A stretch of 41,039 nucleotides of DNA from Burkholderiaceae bacterium (GTDB lineage Bacteria > Pseudomonadota > Gammaproteobacteria > Burkholderiales > Burkholderiaceae_C). The notes below the pieces were generated by a model. That model was not told the origin of the DNA. It did not search any database and saw only the letters and a list, made by a program, of their open reading frames with translations. The position numbers were made by a program, and so were the translations under genes. The DNA lies in NCBI GenBank assembly GCA_004322085.1, contig SCRR01000058.1, positions 1-41,039 on the forward strand, given 5' to 3'. This document shows positions 19,546 to 28,399 of the stretch, in pieces (the stretch's first letter is position 1; the number at the start of each line of letters is the position of its first letter).

Positions 19546-20862
19546 ATGTCCGGTTTCAATCGTCGAAAATTCCTGGAAAAAACATCAGCGGCAGGGGCCG
19601 CCGCAGCCGTGCCCATGCTTTGGCCCACGGCAGCGCAGGCTCAGTGGAACGTTAAGCCCGAAAAAGGAGCCAAGCTGCGCGTTCTGCGCTGGAGCCGCTT
19701 CGTGCAGGGCGACATTGACGCTTACATGGCCAACGTCAAGAAGTTCACCGAGAAGACAGGCATCGAGGTTCGGGTCGAAAACGAAGGCTGGGAGGACGTG
19801 CGACCGAAGGCGGCGGTCGCGGCCAACACCGGCGCCGGCCCCGACATCATCCTGTCGACCAACGATGATGCCAACTTGTACCCCGAAAAGCTGCTCGACG
19901 TGACCGACCTGTGCGACTACCTCGGCAAGAAATACGGCGGCTGGTATCCGGTGTGCTACCAATTCCTGCGTCCCGATGGCAAGCACTGGATCGGCGTGCC
20001 GCTTGGCGCCGCGGGTTCGATGATGGTCTACCGCCAAAGCATGCTGAAGGCGGCTGGCTTCGACAGTTTTCCGAAGGACACCGACGGTTTCCTGAAGATG
20101 TACAAGGCGCTCAAGGACAAGGGCACGCCGGGCGGCATGGCGCTCGGCAACGCCACCGGCGACGGCCTCTGGTGCAACTGGCTGATGTGGGCCTTCGGCG
20201 GCAAGCTGGTCGACAAGAACAACAAGGTCGTGATTGACAGCCCAGAGACCATCAAGGCGCTCGAGTATGGCAAGGACCTTTATGCCAACTTCATCCCTGG
20301 CACGCTGTCGTGGCTCGACCCAAACAACAACAAGGCTTTCCTGGACGGCCAGATCAGCGTCACCAACAACGGCATCTCGATCTACTATGCCGCGAAGAAC
20401 TCGCCCGATCCCAAATTGAAGGAAATGGCGCTCGACATCCAGCACGCAACGTTCCCGATCGGCCCGGTTGGCGTGCCGACCGAATCGCAGCTGTTCTTCA
20501 ACCAGATGGTGATGAAGTACACCAAATACCCGAACGCGGCAAAGGAGTTCCTGCGCTTCATGATGGAAGCAGATCAGTTCAACGCCTGGCTGGAGGGCTG
20601 CGGCGGTTATGTGGCGCAGCCGCTGGTCGCCTACGAGAAGAACCCGATCTGGACCTCGGACCCGAAAAACACGCCATACCGCGACTCGGTCAAGAACATG
20701 CGTCCGGCCGGCTACGACGGCAAGCTCGGTTACGCGTCGGCGGGCTGTGCGGCCGACTTCATCGTCGTCAACATGGTGGCCGAAGCGGCGAGCGGCGCGA
20801 AGACGCCGAAGGAAGCGGCGGAGCGTGCGCAAAAGCGTGCCGAGCGCTATTACAAGGTTTGA
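19546..20862 (+). CDS. ABC sugar importer, extracellular solute-binding protein (Tat signal)
   Basis: A 438-residue CUT1-type binding protein. The N-terminus has a twin-arginine export signal, NRRKFLEK, then an Ala-rich hydrophobic stretch and a likely cleavage site after AAQA near residue 31. So it is exported folded. The mature part has features of the family, such as RVENEGWEDVRPKAAVAAN and GAGPDIILSTND. A clear AAAGGAGA ribosome-binding site precedes the ATG. The sugar cannot be read directly; the neighbouring genes point to galactose or another aldose/aldonate. A hairpin lies after its stop, before the permease genes. Confidence 0.93.
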   Translation: MSGFNRRKFLEKTSAAGAAAAVPMLWPTAAQAQWNVKPEKGAKLRVLRWSRFVQGDIDAYMANVKKFTEKTGIEVRVENEGWEDVRPKAAVAANTGAGPDIILSTNDDANLYPEKLLDVTDLCDYLGKKYGGWYPVCYQFLRPDGKHWIGVPLGAAGSMMVYRQSMLKAAGFDSFPKDTDGFLKMYKALKDKGTPGGMALGNATGDGLWCNWLMWAFGGKLVDKNNKVVIDSPETIKALEYGKDLYANFIPGTLSWLDPNNNKAFLDGQISVTNNGISIYYAAKNSPDPKLKEMALDIQHATFPIGPVGVPTESQLFFNQMVMKYTKYPNAAKEFLRFMMEADQFNAWLEGCGGYVAQPLVAYEKNPIWTSDPKNTPYRDSVKNMRPAGYDGKLGYASAGCAADFIVVNMVAEAASGAKTPKEAAERAQKRAERYYKV

Positions 20863-20908
20863 CGATAAGTCCCCGTTGACACCTCTTGCAAGACGAGTAC
20901 GTGACCCA

Positions 20909-20931
20909 AGCTGCCCGCCGCGCGGGCAGTT
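20909..20931 (+). repeat. Strong hairpin downstream of the binding-protein gene
   Basis: CTGCCCGC (20911-20918) and GCGGGCAG (20922-20929) form a perfect 8-bp stem with a CGC loop, extended by a G-T and an A-T pair. No T-run follows. Its place between the binding-protein and permease genes is like the REP hairpin of the E. coli malE-malF gap, which protects the upstream message, so an mRNA-stability role is plausible. Confidence 0.55.
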
Positions 20932-20986
20932 CGGGTGACAGGACGATTCGCCCTGTGCTTCACGGCAAGGCAAACTAAACGCCACC

Positions 20987-21889
20987 ATGCTGCGAAAACT
21001 GCAAAACAGTCGAAACGCGCTGGGCTTGATTTTCATGCTCCCGGCAGCGGTATTTCTGGTGCTATTCCTGACATATCCGCTCGGCTTGGGCCTGTGGCTC
21101 GGCTTCACCGACGCCAAGATCGGGCGCGCCGGCAGCTGGATCGGGCTGGAAAACTACGAGTTCCTGTGGGGCGACAGCGTGACACGGCTGGCGCTCTTCA
21201 ACACGCTTTTCTACACGACGGTAGCCTCGGTGCTGAAGTTCGGGCTGGGGCTGTGGCTCGCGATCCTGCTCAACCGCAACATCCGCTTCAAGACCTTTTT
21301 CCGCGCCGTCATCCTGCTGCCCTACATCGTGCCAACCGCGCTTTCGGCGATCGCCTTCTGGTGGATCTACGACGCGCAGTTCTCCATCATCAGCTGGGCG
21401 CTGGTCAAGATGGGGCTGATCACCCACTATATCGACTTCCTCGGCTCGCCGTGGAACGCGCGCTTTTCCGTCATTGCCGCCAACGTCTGGCGCGGCGTGC
21501 CCTTCGTCGCGATCACGCTGCTGGCGGGTCTGCAAACGATTTCACCGTCGTACTACGAGGCGTCGGCCATCGACGGTGCCACGCCATGGCAGCAATTCCG
21601 TCACGTCACGCTGCCGTTGTTGACGCCGATCATCGCGGTGGTGATGACGTTCTCGGTGCTGTTCACCTTCACCGACTTCCAGTTGATCTACGTGATCACC
21701 CGCGGCGGACCGCTGAATGCGACGCACCTGATGGCAACGCTCGCATACCAGCGCGCGATCAATGGCGGCGCGCTCGGTGAAGGCGCGGCGATCGCAATCT
21801 CGATGGTGCCGTTCCTGCTCGCTTGCATCATGTTCAGCTTCTTCGGCTTGCAGCGCCGCGCCTGGCAACAGGGAGGGACCGACAAATGA
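20987..21889 (+). CDS. ABC sugar importer, permease subunit 1 (MalF type)
   Basis: A 300-residue inner-membrane permease with about six membrane segments, starting with the first near residues 12-35 (LIFMLPAAVFLVLFLTYP). The cytoplasmic EAA loop that contacts the ATPase is YYEASAIDGATPWQQFRHVT. It forms the channel with the second permease. Its gene overlaps the next by 4 bp (ATGA). The gap before it is 124 bp and contains the hairpin at 20909-20931; no strong ribosome-binding site is seen. Confidence 0.93.
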   Translation: MLRKLQNSRNALGLIFMLPAAVFLVLFLTYPLGLGLWLGFTDAKIGRAGSWIGLENYEFLWGDSVTRLALFNTLFYTTVASVLKFGLGLWLAILLNRNIRFKTFFRAVILLPYIVPTALSAIAFWWIYDAQFSIISWALVKMGLITHYIDFLGSPWNARFSVIAANVWRGVPFVAITLLAGLQTISPSYYEASAIDGATPWQQFRHVTLPLLTPIIAVVMTFSVLFTFTDFQLIYVITRGGPLNATHLMATLAYQRAINGGALGEGAAIAISMVPFLLACIMFSFFGLQRRAWQQGGTDK

Positions 21890-22761
21890 AAGCCGCCACG
21901 CAAACCGACTCGGCCGGCATGAGCTTTCTGGAATCCATACCGCGCCGCGCGGTCATCGTGTATTTGCCACTGATCGTGTTTGTGGTCGTGCTGCTATTCC
22001 CGTTCTACTGGATGGCCATCACGTCGGTGAAGCCCAACGCTCAGCTACTCTCGCCCGCGGGGAACCCGTTCTGGGTGGTCGGGGCAACCCTGACGCACTT
22101 CCACAAGCTGCTGTTCGAGACCTCGTTCCCCGAGTGGATGTGGAACACGGTGCTGATATCGGTCTTGGCGACCGCTTTTTCTCTAGCGGCGGCGGTGCTC
22201 GCCGCCTACGCCATCGAACGGCTGCGCTTTCGCGGCTCCAGGTACTTCGGGCTGGGGATCTTCCTGTCTTACCTGGTGCCACCGACCATTCTGTTTATTC
22301 CGCTGGCCAACGTGGTGTTCAAACTCGGTTTGTCCGATACGCGCTGGGCGCTGATTCTGACGTACCCCACGTTCCTGATTCCGTTTTGCACCTGGCTGCT
22401 GATGGGCTACTTCCGCTCGATTCCGTTCGAACTCGAGGAGTGCGCCCTGATCGACGGCGCCACTCGCTTGCAGATTTTGGTCAAGATCGTGCTGCCGCTT
22501 GCCGTGCCGGGCATTATCTCGGCCGGCATCTTTGCCTTCACGCTGTCATGGAACGAGTTCATCTACGCGCTGACCTTTATTTCGTCGTCGGAGAACAAGA
22601 CACTGGCGGTTGGTGTCGTGACCGAGCTGGTGCAGGGCGACGTCTACCAATGGGGTCCGCTGATGGCGGGCGCCCTGCTTGGTTCCCTGCCGGTGGCCAT
22701 TGTCTATTCCTTCTTCGTCGAATACTATGTTTCGGGCATGACGGGTGCGGTCAAGGAATAA
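21886..22761 (+). CDS. ABC sugar importer, permease subunit 2 (MalG type)
   Basis: A 291-residue inner-membrane permease with about six membrane segments; the EAA loop is LEECALIDGATRLQILVKIV followed by LPLAVPGI. The start at 21886 is chosen because it gives an ATGA overlap with the first permease, a usual translational coupling, and is preceded by GGGAGGG. The gene is followed after 24 bp by the DgoK-type kinase gene, so import and catabolism probably share one transcript. Confidence 0.93.
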   Translation: MKAATQTDSAGMSFLESIPRRAVIVYLPLIVFVVVLLFPFYWMAITSVKPNAQLLSPAGNPFWVVGATLTHFHKLLFETSFPEWMWNTVLISVLATAFSLAAAVLAAYAIERLRFRGSRYFGLGIFLSYLVPPTILFIPLANVVFKLGLSDTRWALILTYPTFLIPFCTWLLMGYFRSIPFELEECALIDGATRLQILVKIVLPLAVPGIISAGIFAFTLSWNEFIYALTFISSSENKTLAVGVVTELVQGDVYQWGPLMAGALLGSLPVAIVYSFFVEYYVSGMTGAVKE

Positions 22762-22785
22762 GGGTGCACCGGTGAACACGCGGTC

Positions 22786-23691
22786 ATGAACCACGTCCTG
22801 GCCATCGATTGGGGCACGTCGTCGTTGCGCGGCGCGCTGCTCGATGACACCGGTAAGGTATTGGAAGAACGGTCTATTGCACGCGGCGTCCTGACTGTAT
22901 CGCCAGGTGAGTTCGCTACAGTTTTTGAGGCTCACTTCGACCAATGGGTAAGGGCTACAGGCACTTTTTGCTTGATATCCGGTATGGCCGGCAGCCGCCA
23001 GGGCTGGATCGAGGCCCCCTACTGCGCCTGCCCCGCGGGGTTTGACGAAATCGCCCACGCGCTGGCCTGGATCACGCCGGGCCGTATCGCCATCGTGCCG
23101 GGACTGCACTGCGAGCACGGCGGCATCCCGGATGTCATGCGCGGCGAGGAAACCCAGGTGCTCGGCGCCCTGCAGTTGCTGGGCCTGCGGGACGCGCTGT
23201 TGGTACTGCCCGGCACGCACAGCAAATGGGTGCGCGTGCGCTCACGCCGTATCGAGCACTTCGCCACCCTCATGACGGGCGAGTTCTATGCGCTGTTGCG
23301 CCAGCATTCCATCCTTGCGCGCACCCTGCCCACCGATGACGGTGAGCTCGATTTGGACGCGTTCAACCAGGGCGTTGCACTCGCGCTGCGCGGCAACAGC
23401 CTACTGCAAACAACTTTCAGCGCGCGGACATTGTCATTGTTTGAACGCTTGCCCGCGCCAGCGCTGCCGAGCTACCTGTCGGGCCTGGTGATCGGTGAAG
23501 AGTTGCGGGCTCAGCCGCTGCAGGCGGGCGAAACGGTGGTCGTGATCGGTTCCAACACGCTAACCGAACGCTACGAACTCGCCCTGGCGCAGCGCCACGT
23601 GTCGGTCCAGTGCGTGGGCCAGGAGGCTGCCTGGTGCGGCCTGTGGGCCATCGCCGAGTCCTTGTCTCCATCTCTCTCTGAAATGTCATGA
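22786..23691 (+). CDS. dgoK: 2-dehydro-3-deoxygalactonokinase (DgoK type)
   Basis: A 301-residue kinase of the DgoK family (E. coli DgoK is about 290). It starts with the phosphate-binding motif LAIDWGTSSLRGALLDD and carries LISGMAGSRQGW and LVLPGTHSKWVRV, typical of the family. It phosphorylates 2-keto-3-deoxy-galactonate at C6 using ATP. Its stop overlaps the ATG of the aldolase gene (ATGA). It follows the importer genes closely, and its product feeds the aldolase encoded next. Confidence 0.9.
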   Translation: MNHVLAIDWGTSSLRGALLDDTGKVLEERSIARGVLTVSPGEFATVFEAHFDQWVRATGTFCLISGMAGSRQGWIEAPYCACPAGFDEIAHALAWITPGRIAIVPGLHCEHGGIPDVMRGEETQVLGALQLLGLRDALLVLPGTHSKWVRVRSRRIEHFATLMTGEFYALLRQHSILARTLPTDDGELDLDAFNQGVALALRGNSLLQTTFSARTLSLFERLPAPALPSYLSGLVIGEELRAQPLQAGETVVVIGSNTLTERYELALAQRHVSVQCVGQEAAWCGLWAIAESLSPSLSEMS

Positions 23692-24326
23692 ACGCACACG
23701 AAAAATGGGCGCACTCGCTGCACACCCTGCCCCTCGTTGCCATTTTGCGCGGCCTGCCGGCGAACGACGCCCTGTCGATCGGCGCAGCGCTCGCCGGCGT
23801 GGGCTGGACGCTGATTGAGGTGCCACTCAACTCCCCGCAACCTCTGAAGAGCATCGAAGCCATGGTCGACGCGTTTCCAAACGCCCTGGTCGGCGCGGGC
23901 ACGGTACTCAACCCCGGCGATGTACGTGATGTTCACGCGGCCGGCGGTCAGCTCGTGGTGGCACCCAATTTCAACCCGGAGGTGGTTCGCGAGGCAGTGC
24001 ATTTGGGTCTGGTCTGTCTGCCGGGCGTGATGACCCTGACCGAGGCGTTTGCCGCGCTGGACGCCGGCGCCACCGGTCTCAAGCTGTTTCCGTCGGAGCT
24101 GATTCCACCAGCCGCGGTGAAAGCCCTGCGCGCTGTGCTGGATGCGGACACCGTGCTGCTGCCGGTCGGCGGCATCACGCCCCACAACATGGCCGCTTAC
24201 CTAAGCGCCGGGGCCAGCGGCTTCGGCATTGGTTCTGCGCTTTACAAGCCCGGCATGGGCGCTCTGGCCATCCACGAGAACGCTATGGACTTCATAGCTA
24301 CTTACGGGGGTACCATCAGGGCATGA
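23688..24326 (+). CDS. dgoA: 2-dehydro-3-deoxy-6-phosphogalactonate aldolase (DgoA type)
   Basis: A 212-residue class I aldolase of the KDPG/KDPGal family (E. coli DgoA is about 205). The base glutamate is in LIEVPLNSPQPLKSI and the Schiff-base lysine in GLKLFPSELIPP; PVGGITPHNMAAYLSAGASG is the phosphate-binding end. Products are pyruvate and D-glyceraldehyde-3-phosphate. The sequence is closer to DgoA than to Eda (LPLVAILRGLPANDA start). It overlaps both neighbours by ATGA, first with dgoK and then with the SDR gene. Confidence 0.9.
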   Translation: MNAHEKWAHSLHTLPLVAILRGLPANDALSIGAALAGVGWTLIEVPLNSPQPLKSIEAMVDAFPNALVGAGTVLNPGDVRDVHAAGGQLVVAPNFNPEVVREAVHLGLVCLPGVMTLTEAFAALDAGATGLKLFPSELIPPAAVKALRAVLDADTVLLPVGGITPHNMAAYLSAGASGFGIGSALYKPGMGALAIHENAMDFIATYGGTIRA

Positions 24327-25105
24327 ACGCTATTTCTTCTCAAGTTTCGTTTGGATTGGGCGGCCGGGTGTGCATCGTCACTGGCGGCGCGCAAGGCATC
24401 GGCGAAGCCTGCGTTCGCCGCTTCGCCCGCGAAGGCGCCCCCGTCGTGATCGCCGACGTGGACGATGCGCGCGGCCAGAAGCTGGCGCAGGAACTCGGGG
24501 CCCTGCACGCGCATTGCGACGTTGGCGACAAGGCCCAGGTGGATGCGCTGGTCGCCCGGGTCATGACCGTGCATGGCCGCATCGATGTGCTGGTGAACAA
24601 CGCGGGCATCTTCAAGGCCGCGGATTTTCTGGATGTGACCGAGGCCGATTTCGATGCCGTGCTGCGCGTCAACCTTAAGGGCGCGTTCCTGATGGGGCAG
24701 GCCGTGGCGCGCGCGATGGCCCATGTGCACCGGGGCGCCATCGTCAACATGAGCTCCGTCAACGGCGTGCTGACCATCCCCACCATCGCGAGCTACAACG
24801 TCAGCAAGGGCGGCATCAACCAGCTCACGCGCGTGATGGCGCTCGCGCTGGCCGACCAGGGCATTCGCGTCAATGCCGTGGCGCCCGGCACCATCGCGAC
24901 CGAGCTCGCCGCCAAGGCGGTGCTGACCAGCGAAGAGGCCAAGGCGCGCATCATGAGCCGCACACCGATGAAGCGACTCGGTGAACCGTCCGAGATTGCC
25001 GACGTGGTGGCCTGGCTGGCCAGCGACGCGGCCAGCTACGTTACCGGCGAGATCGTCACCGTCGATGGCGGGCGCATGACGCTGAACTACACCGTTCCGG
25101 TGTAG
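24323..25105 (+). CDS. SDR family oxidoreductase, probable aldose dehydrogenase
   Basis: A 260-residue classical short-chain dehydrogenase: cofactor motif VTGGAQGIGEA, NNAG, catalytic Ser in NMSSVNG, YNVSK as the Tyr-Lys pair, and a C-terminal VTGEIVTVDGG. Related enzymes oxidise glucose, galactose or arabinose at C1 to the lactone, and its place as the last gene of the ATGA-linked dgoK-dgoA chain supports an aldose 1-dehydrogenase role here. Substrate choice is inferred from context only. Asp-Val-Asp after the second beta strand suggests NAD preference. Confidence 0.85.
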   Translation: MNAISSQVSFGLGGRVCIVTGGAQGIGEACVRRFAREGAPVVIADVDDARGQKLAQELGALHAHCDVGDKAQVDALVARVMTVHGRIDVLVNNAGIFKAADFLDVTEADFDAVLRVNLKGAFLMGQAVARAMAHVHRGAIVNMSSVNGVLTIPTIASYNVSKGGINQLTRVMALALADQGIRVNAVAPGTIATELAAKAVLTSEEAKARIMSRTPMKRLGEPSEIADVVAWLASDAASYVTGEIVTVDGGRMTLNYTVPV

Positions 25106-25133
25106 CGCCAGCCAAATGCGAGGAGAGGCCGGC

Positions 25134-25520
25134 ATGGCGCGCGCGAACGGCACCGCAGCACAGGGCGATGCGCTTGAGGCGCCTGAGACGCCCTGCTGCC
25201 TCGTTCTCACCACCGTTGCCGACGAACAGCAGGCGCTGGCGCTGGCGCGCCAGATTGTCCAAGCTCGCCTGGGTGCCTGCGTGCAGATCGACCGGATCCA
25301 AAGCGTCTACCGCTGGGGTGGCCAAGTATGTAGCGAGCCGGAATGCCGCCTGATGATCAAGACGCGCAAGGCGCAGTTCGAGGCGCTGGCGCAATTCATT
25401 CGCGCGCACCACACCTATGACGTGCCCGAGATTGTGCAGATTCCCGTGACCGCCGGTTTCATGGACTACTTGCGATGGATCGACGAGGGCACGCAGCCCG
25501 GGGACAGCCCGTCGGGCTAA
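25134..25520 (+). CDS. cutA: CutA1 divalent-cation tolerance protein
   Basis: A 128-residue protein with the CutA1 core: CCLVLTTVADEQQALALARQ, LGACVQIDRIQSVYRW and HTYDVPEIVQIPVTAG. CutA forms a ferredoxin-like trimer that can bind copper; its physiological role is still unsettled. The start at 25134 is chosen because AGGAGAGG lies 5 nt upstream; an ATG at 25116 is less likely. It begins 28 bp after the SDR stop and may be part of the same transcript by read-through, with no functional link apparent. Confidence 0.92.
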   Translation: MARANGTAAQGDALEAPETPCCLVLTTVADEQQALALARQIVQARLGACVQIDRIQSVYRWGGQVCSEPECRLMIKTRKAQFEALAQFIRAHHTYDVPEIVQIPVTAGFMDYLRWIDEGTQPGDSPSG

Positions 25521-25577
25521 CCGCCCTGCACCACGGATATTCCGCGTCAAGCAAGGGCTCGCCGGGGCGGGCCGGCT

Positions 25578-26999
25578 TCAAGCAGCGCCGCACGCCACGT
25601 CGAGCTTGAGACGGCGAAGCAGAGCGTCCGTGCGGCACGGCCAGCCGATGCGGCCAAACCACGCACCGCCGGCAATGGTGGATGCGATGACGCCACCATA
25701 CACAACCAGCGCGGCGCCTTGTGCGATAAACACATGCAACAGCCCGCCGCCCAGGCGGATCGCGAGCACGCCGCCCAGGGCGGCCACCGCGAGGCGCGCG
25801 ATACTGCCGGCCACCGGCCAGAGCAGGCGACCGGCCCCCTGGGACGCGAAGTACAGCACCAGCCCGATGCCGAAAAACCCATAGAGCGGACCGACCGTGC
25901 GCAGGTACAGCGTACCGGTTTCCAGCATAGCCGGATTGCTGCCGAACAATGACAGCCAGGCGTGCGGAAAGACCGCGGCGGCAAGCCCGATCGCCTCCGC
26001 CAGCACGAAGGCCATGGCGGCGCCGATCCAGCTTGCGCGCAGGGCGCGCGCGTGCAGGCCCGCACCCATGCAGGTGCCGACCATGGCCACCAGCGGCGCA
26101 CCCAGGCCGAACATCAGCGGCACCAGCAGGTACTCCAGCCGCGCCGCCGTTCCATAGCCTGCGATGGCGGCGGGCCCGAAACTGCCTGCGAGCGAGGTCG
26201 CGATACCGATCGACAGGTTGGTCGCCACGGTGCCGATGGAGCCGATCAGGCCGACGCGCAGGATGTCGCGGAACAGCGGCCAGCGCAGTCTGACGTTCCG
26301 GAAAGACGGCTTGAGCAGGCTGCGATCCGACCAGAGGTAGGCAGCAAGCGTGAGGGTGCCGACAAGGTAGTACAGCAGCAGCGCGGCGGCGCCGCCCGCA
26401 ATGCCGAGCGCCGGCACGGGACCCCAGCCGAAAATCAGCAGCGGCGACAAGGGCACCAAAACGATCACGCCAGCGACCGTGACATTGGCTGGCACCGCCA
26501 TGTTGCCGGTGCCACGGATCACGGCGGCCAGCGAATTGAACAGCCATACCAGTACCGCGCCGGAAAACACCCAGTCCGCATAGGTCGTTGCCGCGACCAG
26601 CGACGCACCGCTGCCGCCCATTTCAGAGAACAGCCAGCGCCCGCCGAGCAGCAGCACCAACGAGAACGACAGGCCGAAGCCCAGTGCAATCAGCATGGCA
26701 TGCAACACCAGTGCATCGGCATCGCTGCGCCGCGTTGCCCCCAGCGCACGTGCAATCGACGAGGCGATGCCCCCGCCCATCGCGCCGGCCGACATCATCT
26801 GCATCAACATCACGATCGGGAATACCAGCGCCATGCCTGCCAGCGCATCGGTGCCGAGCTTGCCGACAAAATAGGTCTCGATCAGACCGACACTGGCCTG
26901 CGCGATCATCACCAGCACATTGGGTGCGGCCAGGCGCAGCAGCGTCGGACCGATCGGTGCCTCCAGCAGCAGGCGCGTGCGGCCATCGAGCGCACTCAT
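25578..26999 (-). CDS. MATE family efflux transporter
   Basis: A 473-residue integral membrane protein of the multidrug and toxin extrusion family with about 12 membrane segments in two similar halves; APIGPTLLRLAAPNVLVMIA opens the first and RDILRVGLIGSIGTVATNLS the second. It exports drugs or metabolites in exchange for Na+ or H+. The start at 26999 fits the family; the open frame to 27143 lies over the MFS gene end and is not similar. It follows the MFS gene by 52 bp on the same strand, so it is likely the third gene of a marR-MFS-MATE operon. Confidence 0.92.
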   Translation of the reverse strand: MSALDGRTRLLLEAPIGPTLLRLAAPNVLVMIAQASVGLIETYFVGKLGTDALAGMALVFPIVMLMQMMSAGAMGGGIASSIARALGATRRSDADALVLHAMLIALGFGLSFSLVLLLGGRWLFSEMGGSGASLVAATTYADWVFSGAVLVWLFNSLAAVIRGTGNMAVPANVTVAGVIVLVPLSPLLIFGWGPVPALGIAGGAAALLLYYLVGTLTLAAYLWSDRSLLKPSFRNVRLRWPLFRDILRVGLIGSIGTVATNLSIGIATSLAGSFGPAAIAGYGTAARLEYLLVPLMFGLGAPLVAMVGTCMGAGLHARALRASWIGAAMAFVLAEAIGLAAAVFPHAWLSLFGSNPAMLETGTLYLRTVGPLYGFFGIGLVLYFASQGAGRLLWPVAGSIARLAVAALGGVLAIRLGGGLLHVFIAQGAALVVYGGVIASTIAGGAWFGRIGWPCRTDALLRRLKLDVACGAA

Positions 27000-27051
27000 G
27001 AGACGCCCGGGCTGGCGCCCGTGGTTTTTCCGTTCATGAAATCTCTCCTGT

Positions 27052-28344
27052 TCAACCAGCGAGCGCCGGCTTGGCGACACGCTGTGGTTTGCGAATCGCC
27101 ATGGCGATGACGGCGGCCAGCAGGCAGGCCCCCCCCGCGGCATACAGCGCCGGGGTGTAGGTCAGCAGCAGCGTGCGGGTCATCCCTGCGCCATAGGCGG
27201 CGGTGGCGGCGCCGATCTGGTGCGCCGCAAATATCCAGCCGAACACGAGACCCACACGCTCCTTGGGAAACGTCGCGCCGGTCAACTTCACGGTGGGCGG
27301 CACCGTGGCGACCCAGTCCAGACCATAGAACAGGGCAAAGATCGACAGCCCGTAGAACGTGAAGGTGGAGTGCGGCAACCAGATCAGCGACAGGCCGCGC
27401 AGCCCGTAGTACCAGAACAGCAGCTTGCGGTTGTCGTAGCGGTCCGACAGCCAGCCCGAGAGGATCGTGCCGAAAAAATCGAAGGCGCCCATCATGGCCA
27501 GCACCGACGCCGCAGGAACCGCGGACAACCCGTAGTCGTGGCACAGCGAGACGAAGTGCGTCTGTATCAGGCCATTGGTACTCAGGCCGCAGATAAAAAA
27601 GGTACCGAAGAGAATCCAGAACGTGCGGTTGCCCGAAGCTTCGCGCAACGCCACGAAAGAGGTACGGAAGGTCATGCCGGACGCGACCGCTGGCGCATTA
27701 CCGGGCACAAAATCCTCCCCCAGCGGACCCAGCCCGACCTCAGCAGGCTGGTCGCGCACCAGGCACAGTGCCAGCACAGCCACCAACGCGCAGCCGATGA
27801 AAATCGGAATCACGGAATAGCGCCAGCCCGCGTGTTCGATGATCCACGCAGCCACCGGCAGGAAAGCCAGCTGCCCCGTCGCCGAACTGGCCGTCAGCAT
27901 GCCGATCACCAAACCGCGGCGAGAGGTGAACCAGCGGCTGGCCACGACCGCGCCCAGCACCAGGGCCGTCATGCCGGTGCCCACGCCCAGCATCAGTCCC
28001 CACAGCACGAACAGCTGCCAGAGCTGGGTCGCCTGCGTGGCCAGCGCCATTCCGCCACCGACCAGGGCCAGCCCGGCGCACATCACGGCACGCAAGCCCC
28101 AGCGCTCCATCAGCACGGCGGCGAACGGTCCCATCAGGCCGTACAGCGCGAAGCGCAGCGCCAGCGCGGAAGATATCTGCTCGTTGCTCCAGCCAAATTC
28201 GCGGCTCAGCGGCTGCAATAGCACGCCCGGCAGGCCCAGCGCGGCCGCCATGATGAACATGGTCAGAAAGGTGACCGCGGCCACCACCCAGCTGTAATGA
28301 ATACCGCGACGCTGCAGCCAGTGGGAGACTTGTTGGGCAAACAT
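27052..28344 (-). CDS. MFS transporter, OFA/monocarboxylate-like
   Basis: A 430-residue major-facilitator protein with 12 predicted membrane segments, GIHYSWVVAAVTFLTMFIM opening the first and RRGLVIGMLTASSATGQLAF in the N-terminal half. Overall pattern is of the oxalate/formate and monocarboxylate-like groups, so a carboxylate is the likely cargo, but this is weak. The start at 28344 is preceded by CCAGGAC. It stands 55 bp after the MarR gene and 52 bp before the MATE gene, all on the minus strand. Confidence 0.9.
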   Translation of the reverse strand: MFAQQVSHWLQRRGIHYSWVVAAVTFLTMFIMAAALGLPGVLLQPLSREFGWSNEQISSALALRFALYGLMGPFAAVLMERWGLRAVMCAGLALVGGGMALATQATQLWQLFVLWGLMLGVGTGMTALVLGAVVASRWFTSRRGLVIGMLTASSATGQLAFLPVAAWIIEHAGWRYSVIPIFIGCALVAVLALCLVRDQPAEVGLGPLGEDFVPGNAPAVASGMTFRTSFVALREASGNRTFWILFGTFFICGLSTNGLIQTHFVSLCHDYGLSAVPAASVLAMMGAFDFFGTILSGWLSDRYDNRKLLFWYYGLRGLSLIWLPHSTFTFYGLSIFALFYGLDWVATVPPTVKLTGATFPKERVGLVFGWIFAAHQIGAATAAYGAGMTRTLLLTYTPALYAAGGACLLAAVIAMAIRKPQRVAKPALAG

Positions 28345-28399
28345 GGTTGTCCTGGTGAAGACTATCGGGGGCAAACCGCCGGTGTGGCGCGGCTGGCGA

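Noticed and set aside
25962-27110. 382-codon plus-strand open frame
   Set aside because: Antisense of the MATE transporter, extremely rich in Arg, His and Gln; no similarity.
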